A stretch of DNA of 5,162 nt, from NCBI GenBank assembly GCA_023140455.1, contig JAGLLQ010000024.1:1-5162 (forward strand). The letters run 5' to 3'. Source of the stretch: Desulfobacteraceae bacterium (lineage in GTDB: Bacteria; Desulfobacterota; Desulfobacteria; Desulfobacterales; Desulfobacteraceae). Below are positions 1 to 5,162 of the stretch, piece after piece. Under the pieces are notes generated by a model. That model worked only from the letters and a program-made list of their open reading frames with translations, made no database searches and was not told the origin of the DNA. Position 1 is the first letter of the stretch. Every line of letters begins with the position of its first letter. A program made the position numbers and the translations under genes.

Positions 1-25
1 GCTGGTATAATAAGGATCTTAAATA

Positions 26-1252
26 ATGAATAAAAAACAGTCCTGGACAGTTTTCTGGCTCCTGTTCCTGCTCTACATGTTTAATTACATGGGCCGCATG
101 GTTATTGTATCCCTTTTTCCATTCCTGAAACAGGATATGGGCATGACCGATGCCCAGTGCGGCCTTCTGGTCTCTGCTGTTTACTGGTCAATTCTGGTTT
201 TCTCCTTTCCTGCCTCTATCCTTGTTGATCGGTGGAGTCGTACAAAAAGTATTTCCATTATGGCGGCACTGTGGAGCATAGCCACTCTGGCATGTGCCTT
301 TACAAAAACTTTTCCTCAGCTTTTTATCGCCAGAACAGCCATTGGCATTGGAGAAGCAGGATATGCCCCTGGCGGAACAGCCATGCTCTCTGCGAATTTC
401 CCAAAGGAAAAAAGAGCAAGGATACTTGGGCTCTGGAATGCATCCATTCCCCTTGGAAGCGCTCTGGGTATTGGAATTGGAGGATTTGTAGCTCATCATT
501 TTGGCTGGCGCCATGCATTCGGACTTGTGGCTTTTCCCGGTCTTATCCTGGCCATTGTATTTTATTTTGTCAAAGATTATAAAACCATCCAACTCACTAA
601 AAAAGAAGATACCGGCAAAGAAACAAAAATGCAGTTCATTGATATGGCAAAACAGTTCACCCATAATAAGACCCTGCTTTGCAACAACCTTGCCTTTGCC
701 TTGAATGTCTTTATAACAACTTCTCTTTTGACCTGGCTGCCCTCATATTTTCATCGGTTTGATAATCTTGCCATGGACAAGGCAAGCATGAAAGCTAGTT
801 CCATCATGGTTCTTGCAATTATAGGCGCGCCCCTGGGCGGATTTCTGGCAGATGTGTGGATGAAAAAAAGAGAAAATGCCCGTCTTTTATTCCCGGCTAT
901 AACATCCATTCTAACCGGGATCCTTCTTTTTATTGCCTTTACCTTTTTACAGGGGAATATTCAATATTTTGTCCTGCTTCTCATTGGCATAACTGCTGTA
1001 GCTTTTGTCCCGGCCAGTGTGGCTGTGACTCAAGATGTGGTGCATCCAGGCCTGCATGCTGTTTCTTTAAGCCTGTGTATAATCATTCAGCACCTTTTAG
1101 GTTCAAGCCTTGCTCCCATTGTAATTGGAAAACTTTCTGATACATATGGCCTTGATAAAGCTCTAACCATCCTGCCTGTGTTTGCACTCCTTGCAGGAAT
1201 TTTACTTTTTATCGCCTCATTTTATTATAAAAAAGACTCTGCAATCGACTAA
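26..1252 (+). CDS. MFS transporter, Spinster-like, 12 membrane helices
   Basis: Complete 408-residue inner-membrane secondary transporter. About twelve hydrophobic segments are visible, roughly at residues 8-28, 44-64, 75-92, 98-118, 132-156, 163-182, 217-237, 257-277, 287-307, 313-333, 345-366 and 380-400, with a charged cytoplasmic loop at about 184-212 between the two six-helix halves. The loop 2-3 MFS signature is DRWSR (68-72), and its second-half echo is GGFLADVWMKKR (271-282). The stretch GIGEAGYAP (107-115) followed by FPKEKRARILG (125-135) resembles the Spinster and related MFS groups, where the helix-4 glutamate (here E110) is conserved. Substrate is unknown; Spinster relatives move lysolipids, sphingolipids or organic anions, and a sugar-acid carrier is also possible. 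The start is preceded by AAGGA at 12-16, about nine bases upstream. It converges on the ABC operon, and no terminator hairpin was seen after its stop. Its GC content looks higher than that of the operon. The helix-1 motif reads NYMGR where NYxDR is usual. MFS assignment is firm; the subfamily is moderate. Confidence 0.93.
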   Translation: MNKKQSWTVFWLLFLLYMFNYMGRMVIVSLFPFLKQDMGMTDAQCGLLVSAVYWSILVFSFPASILVDRWSRTKSISIMAALWSIATLACAFTKTFPQLFIARTAIGIGEAGYAPGGTAMLSANFPKEKRARILGLWNASIPLGSALGIGIGGFVAHHFGWRHAFGLVAFPGLILAIVFYFVKDYKTIQLTKKEDTGKETKMQFIDMAKQFTHNKTLLCNNLAFALNVFITTSLLTWLPSYFHRFDNLAMDKASMKASSIMVLAIIGAPLGGFLADVWMKKRENARLLFPAITSILTGILLFIAFTFLQGNIQYFVLLLIGITAVAFVPASVAVTQDVVHPGLHAVSLSLCIIIQHLLGSSLAPIVIGKLSDTYGLDKALTILPVFALLAGILLFIASFYYKKDSAID

Positions 1253-1284
1253 TTCAGCTTTGATGAGTATTCTTCATATAGTTA
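1253..1284. other. Short convergent intergenic gap
   Basis: Only 32 bases separate the stop of the MFS gene from the stop of the leftward ABC permease gene. The only hairpin is a five-pair stem, ATGAG against TTCAT (1263-1267 with 1273-1277), one pair being G-U, and no T-run follows it on either strand. I see no convincing intrinsic terminator, so the two transcripts may overlap or end by another mechanism. Confidence 0.5.
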
Positions 1285-2166
1285 TTATTTTATGGCATAT
1301 TTTTTTTCAAGAAAGGCAACAGAGCTTGAAAGAGAAAAGGTAAGAATAAAATAAAGAAGCGTGATGGTGATCCAGATTTCAAAGGTTAAAAACGTGGCGG
1401 CCATAAGTTCCATACCCTGAAAAGTTAGTTCCTGGATAGAAATAACCGAGACAATCGCTGAATCCTTTATGGTAGATATGAACTGCCCTGCAAGGGGGAA
1501 TGCTACTTTCCTGAATGTCTGGGGCAAAATTACAAATAAAAATGCCTTTTGCCTGTTCAGACCAATGGACATGGAAGCTTCCCACTGACCTTTGGGTATG
1601 GAAATAATTCCTCCACGGACAATCTCTGACACATAAGCACCCTCATATATTCCAAGGGCAATCACAGCCGAGATAAAGGCATTGATCTGATCAGGGCCGG
1701 TCAACAAAAGACCTGCAATCTGTTGAAAAATTTTGGGGCTGCTTCGTAACCAGCTATCTATATTAAGAGCATCCAGAAACTGGCTGGATACAAAATAATA
1801 AAAAATTATAACAAGAACAAGGGAAGGAATATTTCTTATGGTTTCCACATAAGTTCTGCTGATAAACCGTTGTTCAAAGGATCCTTTTGCGCCCATGACT
1901 CCTGAAACAATCCCCAAAAAACATCCCAGAAGTGTTGCCCAGATACTTAGCTTAACAGTTATTGCAAAACCCTTTGCAAGGATGTTGGCTTTGAATTTTC
2001 CTGTTACATTATCCAGATAAAAAAAATAGGAAGGAATTACATCCCATTCCCACTTATACTCAAGGACATGGCTCATTCGTGAGAAAAACAAAAATATTGC
2101 AGCAACAATAAAGGCAATTGCTGCAATATCAATAAAGGTAAATTTTAAAGATTTATTATTTAACAT
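1285..2166 (-). CDS. Polar amino acid ABC transporter permease (HisM/GlnP type), second permease of operon
   Basis: Complete 293-residue inner-membrane permease of the histidine/glutamine/glutamate importer family. A first helix (about 11-28) is followed by a periplasmic segment with YKWEWDVIP (37-45), then the permease core from about residue 64. Family marks are YVETIRNIPSLV (106-117), EGAYVSEIVRGG (175-186), the EAA-loop that docks the ATPase (EAS at 196-198, G202, ILP at 213-215), and KDSAIVSVIS (234-243). It lies 6 bases after the stop of the binding-protein gene, so it is surely co-transcribed. Ribosome binding is not ideal: AGGA (2167-2170) abuts the ATG, while GGTGA sits about eleven bases upstream inside the end of the preceding gene, suggesting translational coupling. 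The start is kept because it includes the first helix. It is a paralogue of the permease domain at 3007-4161 and probably forms a heterodimer with it. It is the last gene of the operon. Confidence 0.93.
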   Translation of the reverse strand: MLNNKSLKFTFIDIAAIAFIVAAIFLFFSRMSHVLEYKWEWDVIPSYFFYLDNVTGKFKANILAKGFAITVKLSIWATLLGCFLGIVSGVMGAKGSFEQRFISRTYVETIRNIPSLVLVIIFYYFVSSQFLDALNIDSWLRSSPKIFQQIAGLLLTGPDQINAFISAVIALGIYEGAYVSEIVRGGIISIPKGQWEASMSIGLNRQKAFLFVILPQTFRKVAFPLAGQFISTIKDSAIVSVISIQELTFQGMELMAATFLTFEIWITITLLYFILTFSLSSSVAFLEKKYAIK

Positions 2167-2172
2167 TCCTGT

Positions 2173-2967
2173 TTACTTCACCAGGCCTTCCCACTTTTTT
2201 GATTCAAACCAGTATTCTTTTTTCTCCTTTAAAAAACCCTGGGCATGCATGCTTAAAATCCAGTTGTTAAGAAAGTTGAGTGCATCATGGTCCTGTTTTT
2301 TTATGGCAAACCCGATGGGTTCTTTAGTAAAATTTCCCTTGAAAGGCACAAATAATTTTTCAGGATATTTTAACGCATGGAATATTGGCATGGGAGCGGA
2401 GGCAACCACTGCATAAACGCGTCCAAGGTGCAATTCCTGAAGAGCCTGGCTTTCATTTTCAAATAATTTCAATGTTGCATGTGGCATATATTTGGAAACT
2501 GCCTGTTCCGCTGTTGTCCCTAATCTTGCTGCAATCACAACCTCTTTTTTATTAAAATCATCAAGGGAAAGAAAGCCTTTAGCTTTAACTTTATTTGCCA
2601 CCAGAGACATGCCTGAATAGTCATAGGGGATTGTAAAATTGACTTTTAAATTCCTCTCAGGAGTGATTCCCATTCCTCCGATTATCACATCAAACTTACC
2701 TGTTAAAAGTGCAGGGATAATACCTGACCATGCTGTGGGTACGAACTCAATTTCAACTCCCATATCCTTTGCAAGTTTTTTTGCCACATCAATCTCAAAT
2801 CCAATAAGTTTTCCCTGTTTGTCTTTCATCGCCCAAGGAACAAAGGTTGACATACCAACTCTTATTACTCCTTTTTTCTGAATAGTTTCAATAATGCTTT
2901 CCTGGGCAGATGCTGTACCGCAAATTAAAATTAAAAACAGAACACTCAAACAAATAAATTGTTTCAT
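2173..2967 (-). CDS. Periplasmic amino acid-type substrate-binding protein (SBP family 3)
   Basis: Complete 264-residue binding protein that would deliver ligand to the two flanking permeases. Residues 1-21 form a Sec signal peptide ending in TASA before QES; the cysteine at 16 has no lipobox in front of it, so the protein should be soluble in the periplasm. Family marks are GVIRVGMS (33-40), the signature GFEIDVAKKLA (56-66), W80 where GlnH-type proteins carry an aromatic ligand contact, GGMGITPER (97-105) with R105 as the expected carboxylate-binding arginine, and RLGTTAE (148-154). Aligned by eye to E. coli GlnH, the usual Ser/Thr before IT is G100 and the usual aspartate in the GR-DAVxxD motif is S190 (here GRVYAVVASAP, 182-192). 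Both positions normally help hold an alpha-amino group, so the ligand may be atypical. A strong Shine-Dalgarno, AAGGAG (complement of 2974-2979), sits six bases before the ATG. It lies 39 bases after the VanZ-permease gene and 6 before the next permease. Confidence 0.93.
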   Translation of the reverse strand: MKQFICLSVLFLILICGTASAQESIIETIQKKGVIRVGMSTFVPWAMKDKQGKLIGFEIDVAKKLAKDMGVEIEFVPTAWSGIIPALLTGKFDVIIGGMGITPERNLKVNFTIPYDYSGMSLVANKVKAKGFLSLDDFNKKEVVIAARLGTTAEQAVSKYMPHATLKLFENESQALQELHLGRVYAVVASAPMPIFHALKYPEKLFVPFKGNFTKEPIGFAIKKQDHDALNFLNNWILSMHAQGFLKEKKEYWFESKKWEGLVK

Positions 2968-2973
2968 CTTTTT

Positions 2974-2979
2974 CTCCTT
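2974..2979 (-). promoter_or_regulatory. Strong Shine-Dalgarno for the binding-protein gene
   Basis: On the minus strand this reads AAGGAG, six bases before the ATG at 2967-2965. It is the best ribosome binding site of the operon. The two permease genes have weak ones, which fits the need for more binding protein than permease from one mRNA. Confidence 0.7.
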
Positions 2980-3006
2980 ATTAATATTTCCTATCTTATT
3001 TTTTAT

Positions 3007-4161
3007 TTAGTCAATAAATTTCAGTCGGTTTTCAAACTTCCTTATAAAAAGAGATAGCGTAGCTGTAACAACAAAATAACATAAAGCTATAGTAAACCAT
3101 ATTTCAAAGGTTAAAAATGTCTGAGATACAATTCTCTGCCCCTGCATGGTCAAATCGTAAATGGAAATTGTACTTACCAGAGCAGAATCCTTTACCAGTG
3201 ATACACTCTGGCCTGCAAGCATAGGAAGTGTCTGTCGCAACATCTGAGGGATAATCACTTTAATATATACATGGGGCACTGACAGACCTAAACTCTGGGC
3301 AGCCTCATATTGCCCTTTTGGAACACTTAAAATACCTGAACGTATAATTTCTGAAGAATAAGCGCCTTCAAACAGGCTTAATGCAATAACTGCAGAAAAA
3401 AATGCAGAGATATTAAATACAGGTGCGATTACAAAATACATTAAAAATATCTGTATAAGCAACGGGGTATTCCTGATCGTCTCCACATAAAACCATGATA
3501 TAAATCTAAGGACAGGTGAGGAAGACATTCTTGCAAAAGCAGATATCAATCCAATAAGAAGTGACAGTACAAGACCCAAACAGGATATCTTAAGAGTTAT
3601 TATCAGACCGTCAAGTAGCAGACCCCTGACAAATACTCCATTTTCAAATACAAACAGATATGGCTTAACTCTGTACCACTGCCAATTATATTCAAGGTTT
3701 TGATATCCGAAAACAATAACAATCAAAAATAATAATAAAAATATAAAGAGCTTCAGGCCCTTTTTTAAATTTTGAAAATTAAATTCAAAATCCGATTTAA
3801 AATCAAGTAGCCTTTTATAAACAATAAAAGCAAAAACTGCGCCTATTAGATCCGCAATCAAGTCAAAAAAATCACCGCCTCTCTCTACAATAAAGGTTTC
3901 TTGAACAACCTCTATCAATCCTCCCAAAACCACTGCATATATAAAAATAAAACAATACTGTTTAAGCCTGATTTTGTTTTTTACTTCATACTGTATAGTA
4001 AGTGATAAAAAAAAATAGAAACAAAAGTGAACCATCTTATCAAGGTATGGAATCTCAAATTCCGGCTGAGACAATTCATCCCCGGGAATAAAACATAAAA
4101 TTATGATAGCAATTGAACAGAGAATTGATCTCCAGTATTTAAGTAAAATTTTCAAACCCAT
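3007..4161 (-). CDS. VanZ-like domain fused to polar amino acid ABC permease, first gene of operon
   Basis: Complete 384-residue membrane protein in two parts. Residues 1 to about 118 match the VanZ-like family: helices near 10-26, 43-58, 67-83 and 100-116, with conserved DKMVHFCFYF (41-50), E84 and Q87, and RGGDFFDLIADLIG (94-107). The function of VanZ domains is poorly known; the namesake gives low-level teicoplanin resistance in enterococci. A polar linker (119-135) leads to a HisM/GlnP-type permease from about 136: a helix at 137-152, YNWQWYRV (158-165), core helices from about 180, FYVETIRNTPLLIQ (224-237), EGAYSSEIIRSG (265-276), EAA-loop E286-A287-A288, G292 and IIP (303-305), and KDSALVSTIS (324-333). 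The ordinary family length is about 220-290 residues. No stop, and no methionine between about 119 and 240, splits the parts, so it appears to be one polypeptide. Four VanZ helices would leave the permease in normal orientation. Ribosome binding is weak (GAG four bases before ATG). It heads the operon. Confidence 0.9.
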   Translation of the reverse strand: MGLKILLKYWRSILCSIAIIILCFIPGDELSQPEFEIPYLDKMVHFCFYFFLSLTIQYEVKNKIRLKQYCFIFIYAVVLGGLIEVVQETFIVERGGDFFDLIADLIGAVFAFIVYKRLLDFKSDFEFNFQNLKKGLKLFIFLLLFLIVIVFGYQNLEYNWQWYRVKPYLFVFENGVFVRGLLLDGLIITLKISCLGLVLSLLIGLISAFARMSSSPVLRFISWFYVETIRNTPLLIQIFLMYFVIAPVFNISAFFSAVIALSLFEGAYSSEIIRSGILSVPKGQYEAAQSLGLSVPHVYIKVIIPQMLRQTLPMLAGQSVSLVKDSALVSTISIYDLTMQGQRIVSQTFLTFEIWFTIALCYFVVTATLSLFIRKFENRLKFID

Positions 4162-4166
4162 AAAAT

Positions 4167-4197
4167 CTCATATTTTTCATTATTGGTGACATGTCAA
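4167..4197 (-). promoter_or_regulatory. Possible leftward promoter next to the operon start
   Basis: On the minus strand a perfect TTGACA (complement of 4192-4197) is followed after 19 bases by TATGAG (complement of 4167-4172), a 4 of 6 match to a -10 box. Transcription would begin almost at the ATG at 4161, giving an essentially leaderless message, which makes this candidate weak despite the perfect -35. Confidence 0.2.
4187..4196. repeat. Perfect 10-base palindrome TGACATGTCA
   Basis: The sequence TGACATGTCA equals its own reverse complement and overlaps the leftward TTGACA, 26 bases before the ATG of the VanZ-permease gene. A regulator dimer binding here could block the promoter. The symmetry does not extend into the immediate flanks, and one 10-base palindrome in a region this size is not rare by chance. 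Confidence 0.35.
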
Positions 4198-4237
4198 GCA
4201 ATTAGTTCAAATTTCAAACCGCAGGCTCAGCAAACAA

Positions 4238-4266
4238 ATACTACCCCAGGAAGCCAACAAAATCAA
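4238..4266 (-). promoter_or_regulatory. Alternative leftward promoter for the ABC operon
   Basis: On the minus strand TTGATT (complement of 4261-4266) and TAGTAT (complement of 4238-4243) lie 17 bases apart, each a 4 of 6 match to the sigma-70 boxes. Transcription would start near 4231 and give a leader of about 70 bases, a more normal arrangement than the candidate nearer the gene. Confidence 0.22.
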
Positions 4267-4310
4267 ACCTCAACTGATCTGCATTAATAAAATATCTTTT
4301 TTAAATTTTA

Positions 4311-4340
4311 TTGACAAAGATGAATCTCCACCCTTATACT
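4311..4340 (+). promoter_or_regulatory. Sigma-70-type promoter for the family-5 binding-protein gene
   Basis: A perfect TTGACA at 4311-4316 and TATACT at 4335-4340 (5 of 6 match to TATAAT) are 18 bases apart, preceded by a very AT-rich stretch that could act as an UP element. Transcription should start near 4347, which leaves a leader of about 100 bases before the ATG at 4449, or about 50 if the start is at 4398. It is the best promoter in the window. Confidence 0.6.
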
Positions 4341-4347
4341 TTTTTTC

Positions 4348-4368
4348 AACTGTATTGTAACTGTATTG
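4348..4368 (+). repeat. Tandem 10-base direct repeat, possible operator
   Basis: AACTGTATTG occurs at 4348-4357 and again at 4359-4368, separated by one T, giving an 11-base period close to one helical turn. It begins right at the predicted transcription start of the rightward promoter. ACAGT at 4375-4379 is also the inverse of the ACTGT at 4360-4364. The placement suits a repressor binding two half sites on the same DNA face; the regulator is unknown. Confidence 0.45.
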
Positions 4369-4448
4369 CCTGAGACAGTATTTGAAGTTCAAAATTCATG
4401 GCTGCCATACTTAATGGAATAATTGTTATTTCTTTTAATGTGATAAAA

Positions 4449-5162
4449 ATGATAAAAATTAATAAAAAAACTTATTTTATAGCTGGTTTAATTTTTATAT
4501 CCATATTTTGGGCAACACAGCCTAAGGCTGGAGAGCCTGGAAAAGCTGGTGCCAAAATTGCTGCACTCCCTGTTTTGAAAATGGGCCTGAATGTAGCCAG
4601 CTTTAATACTCTGGATCCCCATCAGGCAGCTTCTTCAAGTGACCGAATTCTGGCAGATATGGTCTTCAATGGTCTAATCCGGTTTAAACCAGGACTTGCA
4701 CCTGATCTGGAACCGGATCTCGCACTCAATATACCAGAACCTGAGATTATAAATGGCAAGCAGACATGGACATTTCATCTGCGAAAAGGTGTTATGTTTC
4801 ATTCTGCTGAAAACACCGTTCCTAAGGAACTTACTGCCCAAACTATTCTTCTCTCCTTTGAAAAGACCATGGATCCAATGCAGTCTGCATATGCGGGAGG
4901 ATATGACGGTATCCAACTTGAAGCCCTTGGTCCATATACAATCCGATTTACAGTTTACCCGGCGCAGTCCCCTCTTTTATTTTTACCAAAAGTGGCTAAC
5001 TATGCCGGAGGATTCATTATTTTTGAAACAGGCAAGGGAAGACTGCTCGGCACAGGCCCTTTTATCATCACAGACCAGACTGACAAAACAAAATTTTCCC
5101 TGGCGCCTCATACAGGGTATTTCAGGGGAACACCCCGCCTTGGTGGTGTGGAAATTTATTTT
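4449..5162 (+). CDS. ABC transporter substrate-binding protein, family 5 (DppA/OppA-like), 3' part outside window
   Basis: The first 238 codons are present and open to the window edge; complete family members run to about 500-600 residues. Residues 1 to about 27 are a signal peptide with lysines 3, 6 and 7, a hydrophobic core (9-22) and a likely cleavage after PKA; there is no cysteine, so it should be periplasmic. Family marks are LDPHQAASSSDRILADMVFNGLIRF (beginning at 55; shows the usual LDP start and the N-G-L strand), PDLEPDLA (85-92), TWTFHLRKGVMFH (106-118), FEKTMDP (137-143), GTGPFIIT (201-208) and VEIYF (234-238). Such proteins bind peptides, nickel or other solutes for Dpp/Opp-type importers. 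The ATG at 4449 gives the cleanest signal peptide but has no clear Shine-Dalgarno. GTG at 4440 and ATG at 4398, the latter with GAAG ten bases upstream, are in the same frame and could be the true start. It is transcribed away from the ABC operon. Ligand unknown. Confidence 0.88.
   Translation, partial: MIKINKKTYFIAGLIFISIFWATQPKAGEPGKAGAKIAALPVLKMGLNVASFNTLDPHQAASSSDRILADMVFNGLIRFKPGLAPDLEPDLALNIPEPEIINGKQTWTFHLRKGVMFHSAENTVPKELTAQTILLSFEKTMDPMQSAYAGGYDGIQLEALGPYTIRFTVYPAQSPLLFLPKVANYAGGFIIFETGKGRLLGTGPFIITDQTDKTKFSLAPHTGYFRGTPRLGGVEIYF

Larger units (their letters stand above)
4162..4448. promoter_or_regulatory. Divergent intergenic control region
   Basis: These 287 bases separate the leftward ABC operon from the rightward family-5 binding-protein gene. 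The region is AT-rich and has no supported gene. It holds a good rightward promoter, a tandem repeat just downstream of it, a perfect 10-base palindrome near the operon start and two weaker leftward promoter candidates, all listed separately. I see no tRNA, small RNA or riboswitch that I can name in the leader. Confidence 0.6.

Noticed and set aside
6..11. Perfect TATAAT as a -10 box for the MFS gene
   Set aside because: Transcription would start about base 18, downstream of the AAGGA ribosome binding site at 12-16, and the -35 position falls outside the window. More likely chance.
232..582. Open frames of 116 and 65 codons on the plus strand inside the MFS gene, and similar ones at 501-704 and 856-1140
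   Set aside because: They are out-of-frame readings of a well-supported membrane protein and show no recognisable family features.
188..664. Open frame of 158 codons on the minus strand
   Set aside because: It lies entirely inside the MFS gene on the opposite strand, is rich in Cys and Lys without domain features, and has no neighbours to support it.
1263..1277. Hairpin between the convergent genes as a bidirectional terminator
   Set aside because: The stem is only five pairs including a G-U pair, and no T-run follows on either strand.
1379..1585. Open frame of 68 codons on the minus strand
   Set aside because: Out-of-frame reading of the ABC permease gene at 1285-2166.
2639..2881. Open frame of 80 codons on the plus strand
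   Set aside because: Antisense to the binding-protein gene; the real protein in this stretch has clear family-3 motifs.
4347..4448. Riboswitch in the leader of the family-5 binding-protein gene
   Set aside because: I found no long stems or conserved motif of a known class; the only inverted pair is five bases long.
4674..4916. Open frame of 80 codons on the minus strand
   Set aside because: Antisense to the partial family-5 binding-protein gene, whose plus-strand reading carries strong family motifs.
1..5162. CRISPR array, insertion sequence, tRNA or attachment site
   Set aside because: No regularly spaced repeats, transposase, terminal inverted repeats or tRNA-like sequence were seen; the window is filled by transporter genes with short gaps.

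Overview
The window is 5162 bases of AT-rich bacterial DNA devoted to membrane transport. Both substrate-binding proteins start with Sec-type signal peptides that lack a lipobox cysteine, so they look periplasmic and the host is probably Gram-negative. The AT-rich coding sequence and the style of the transporter proteins remind me of anaerobic Desulfobacterota (Desulfobacteraceae-like), but that is an impression and not shown by the sequence.

Layout. (1) Positions 26-1252, plus strand: a complete 12-helix major facilitator superfamily (MFS) transporter of Spinster-like type. (2) Positions 1285-4161, minus strand: a three-gene operon read from right to left. It encodes a polar-amino-acid (HisM/GlnP-type) ABC permease carrying an N-terminal VanZ-like domain (3007-4161), a family-3 periplasmic binding protein (2173-2967) and a second HisM-type permease (1285-2166). 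The operon runs head-on into the MFS gene with 32 bases between the stop codons. (3) Positions 4162-4448: a divergent control region with a good sigma-70-type promoter facing right, a tandem 10-base repeat just downstream of it, and weaker leftward promoter candidates. (4) Position 4449 to the window edge, plus strand: the first 238 codons of a family-5 (DppA/OppA-like) periplasmic binding protein, cut by the window end.

How they fit together. The operon supplies a binding protein and two related, non-identical permeases, enough for the periplasmic and membrane parts of a heterodimeric ABC importer. No ATPase gene is visible, and both flanks of the operon are occupied by other transcription units, so the ATPase must be encoded elsewhere. 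The binding protein keeps the arginine that usually grips an alpha-carboxylate but, by eye alignment to GlnH, has lost two side chains that usually hold the alpha-amino group; the ligand may not be a standard amino acid. The most unusual item is the VanZ-permease fusion, whose VanZ part keeps its family's conserved residues.
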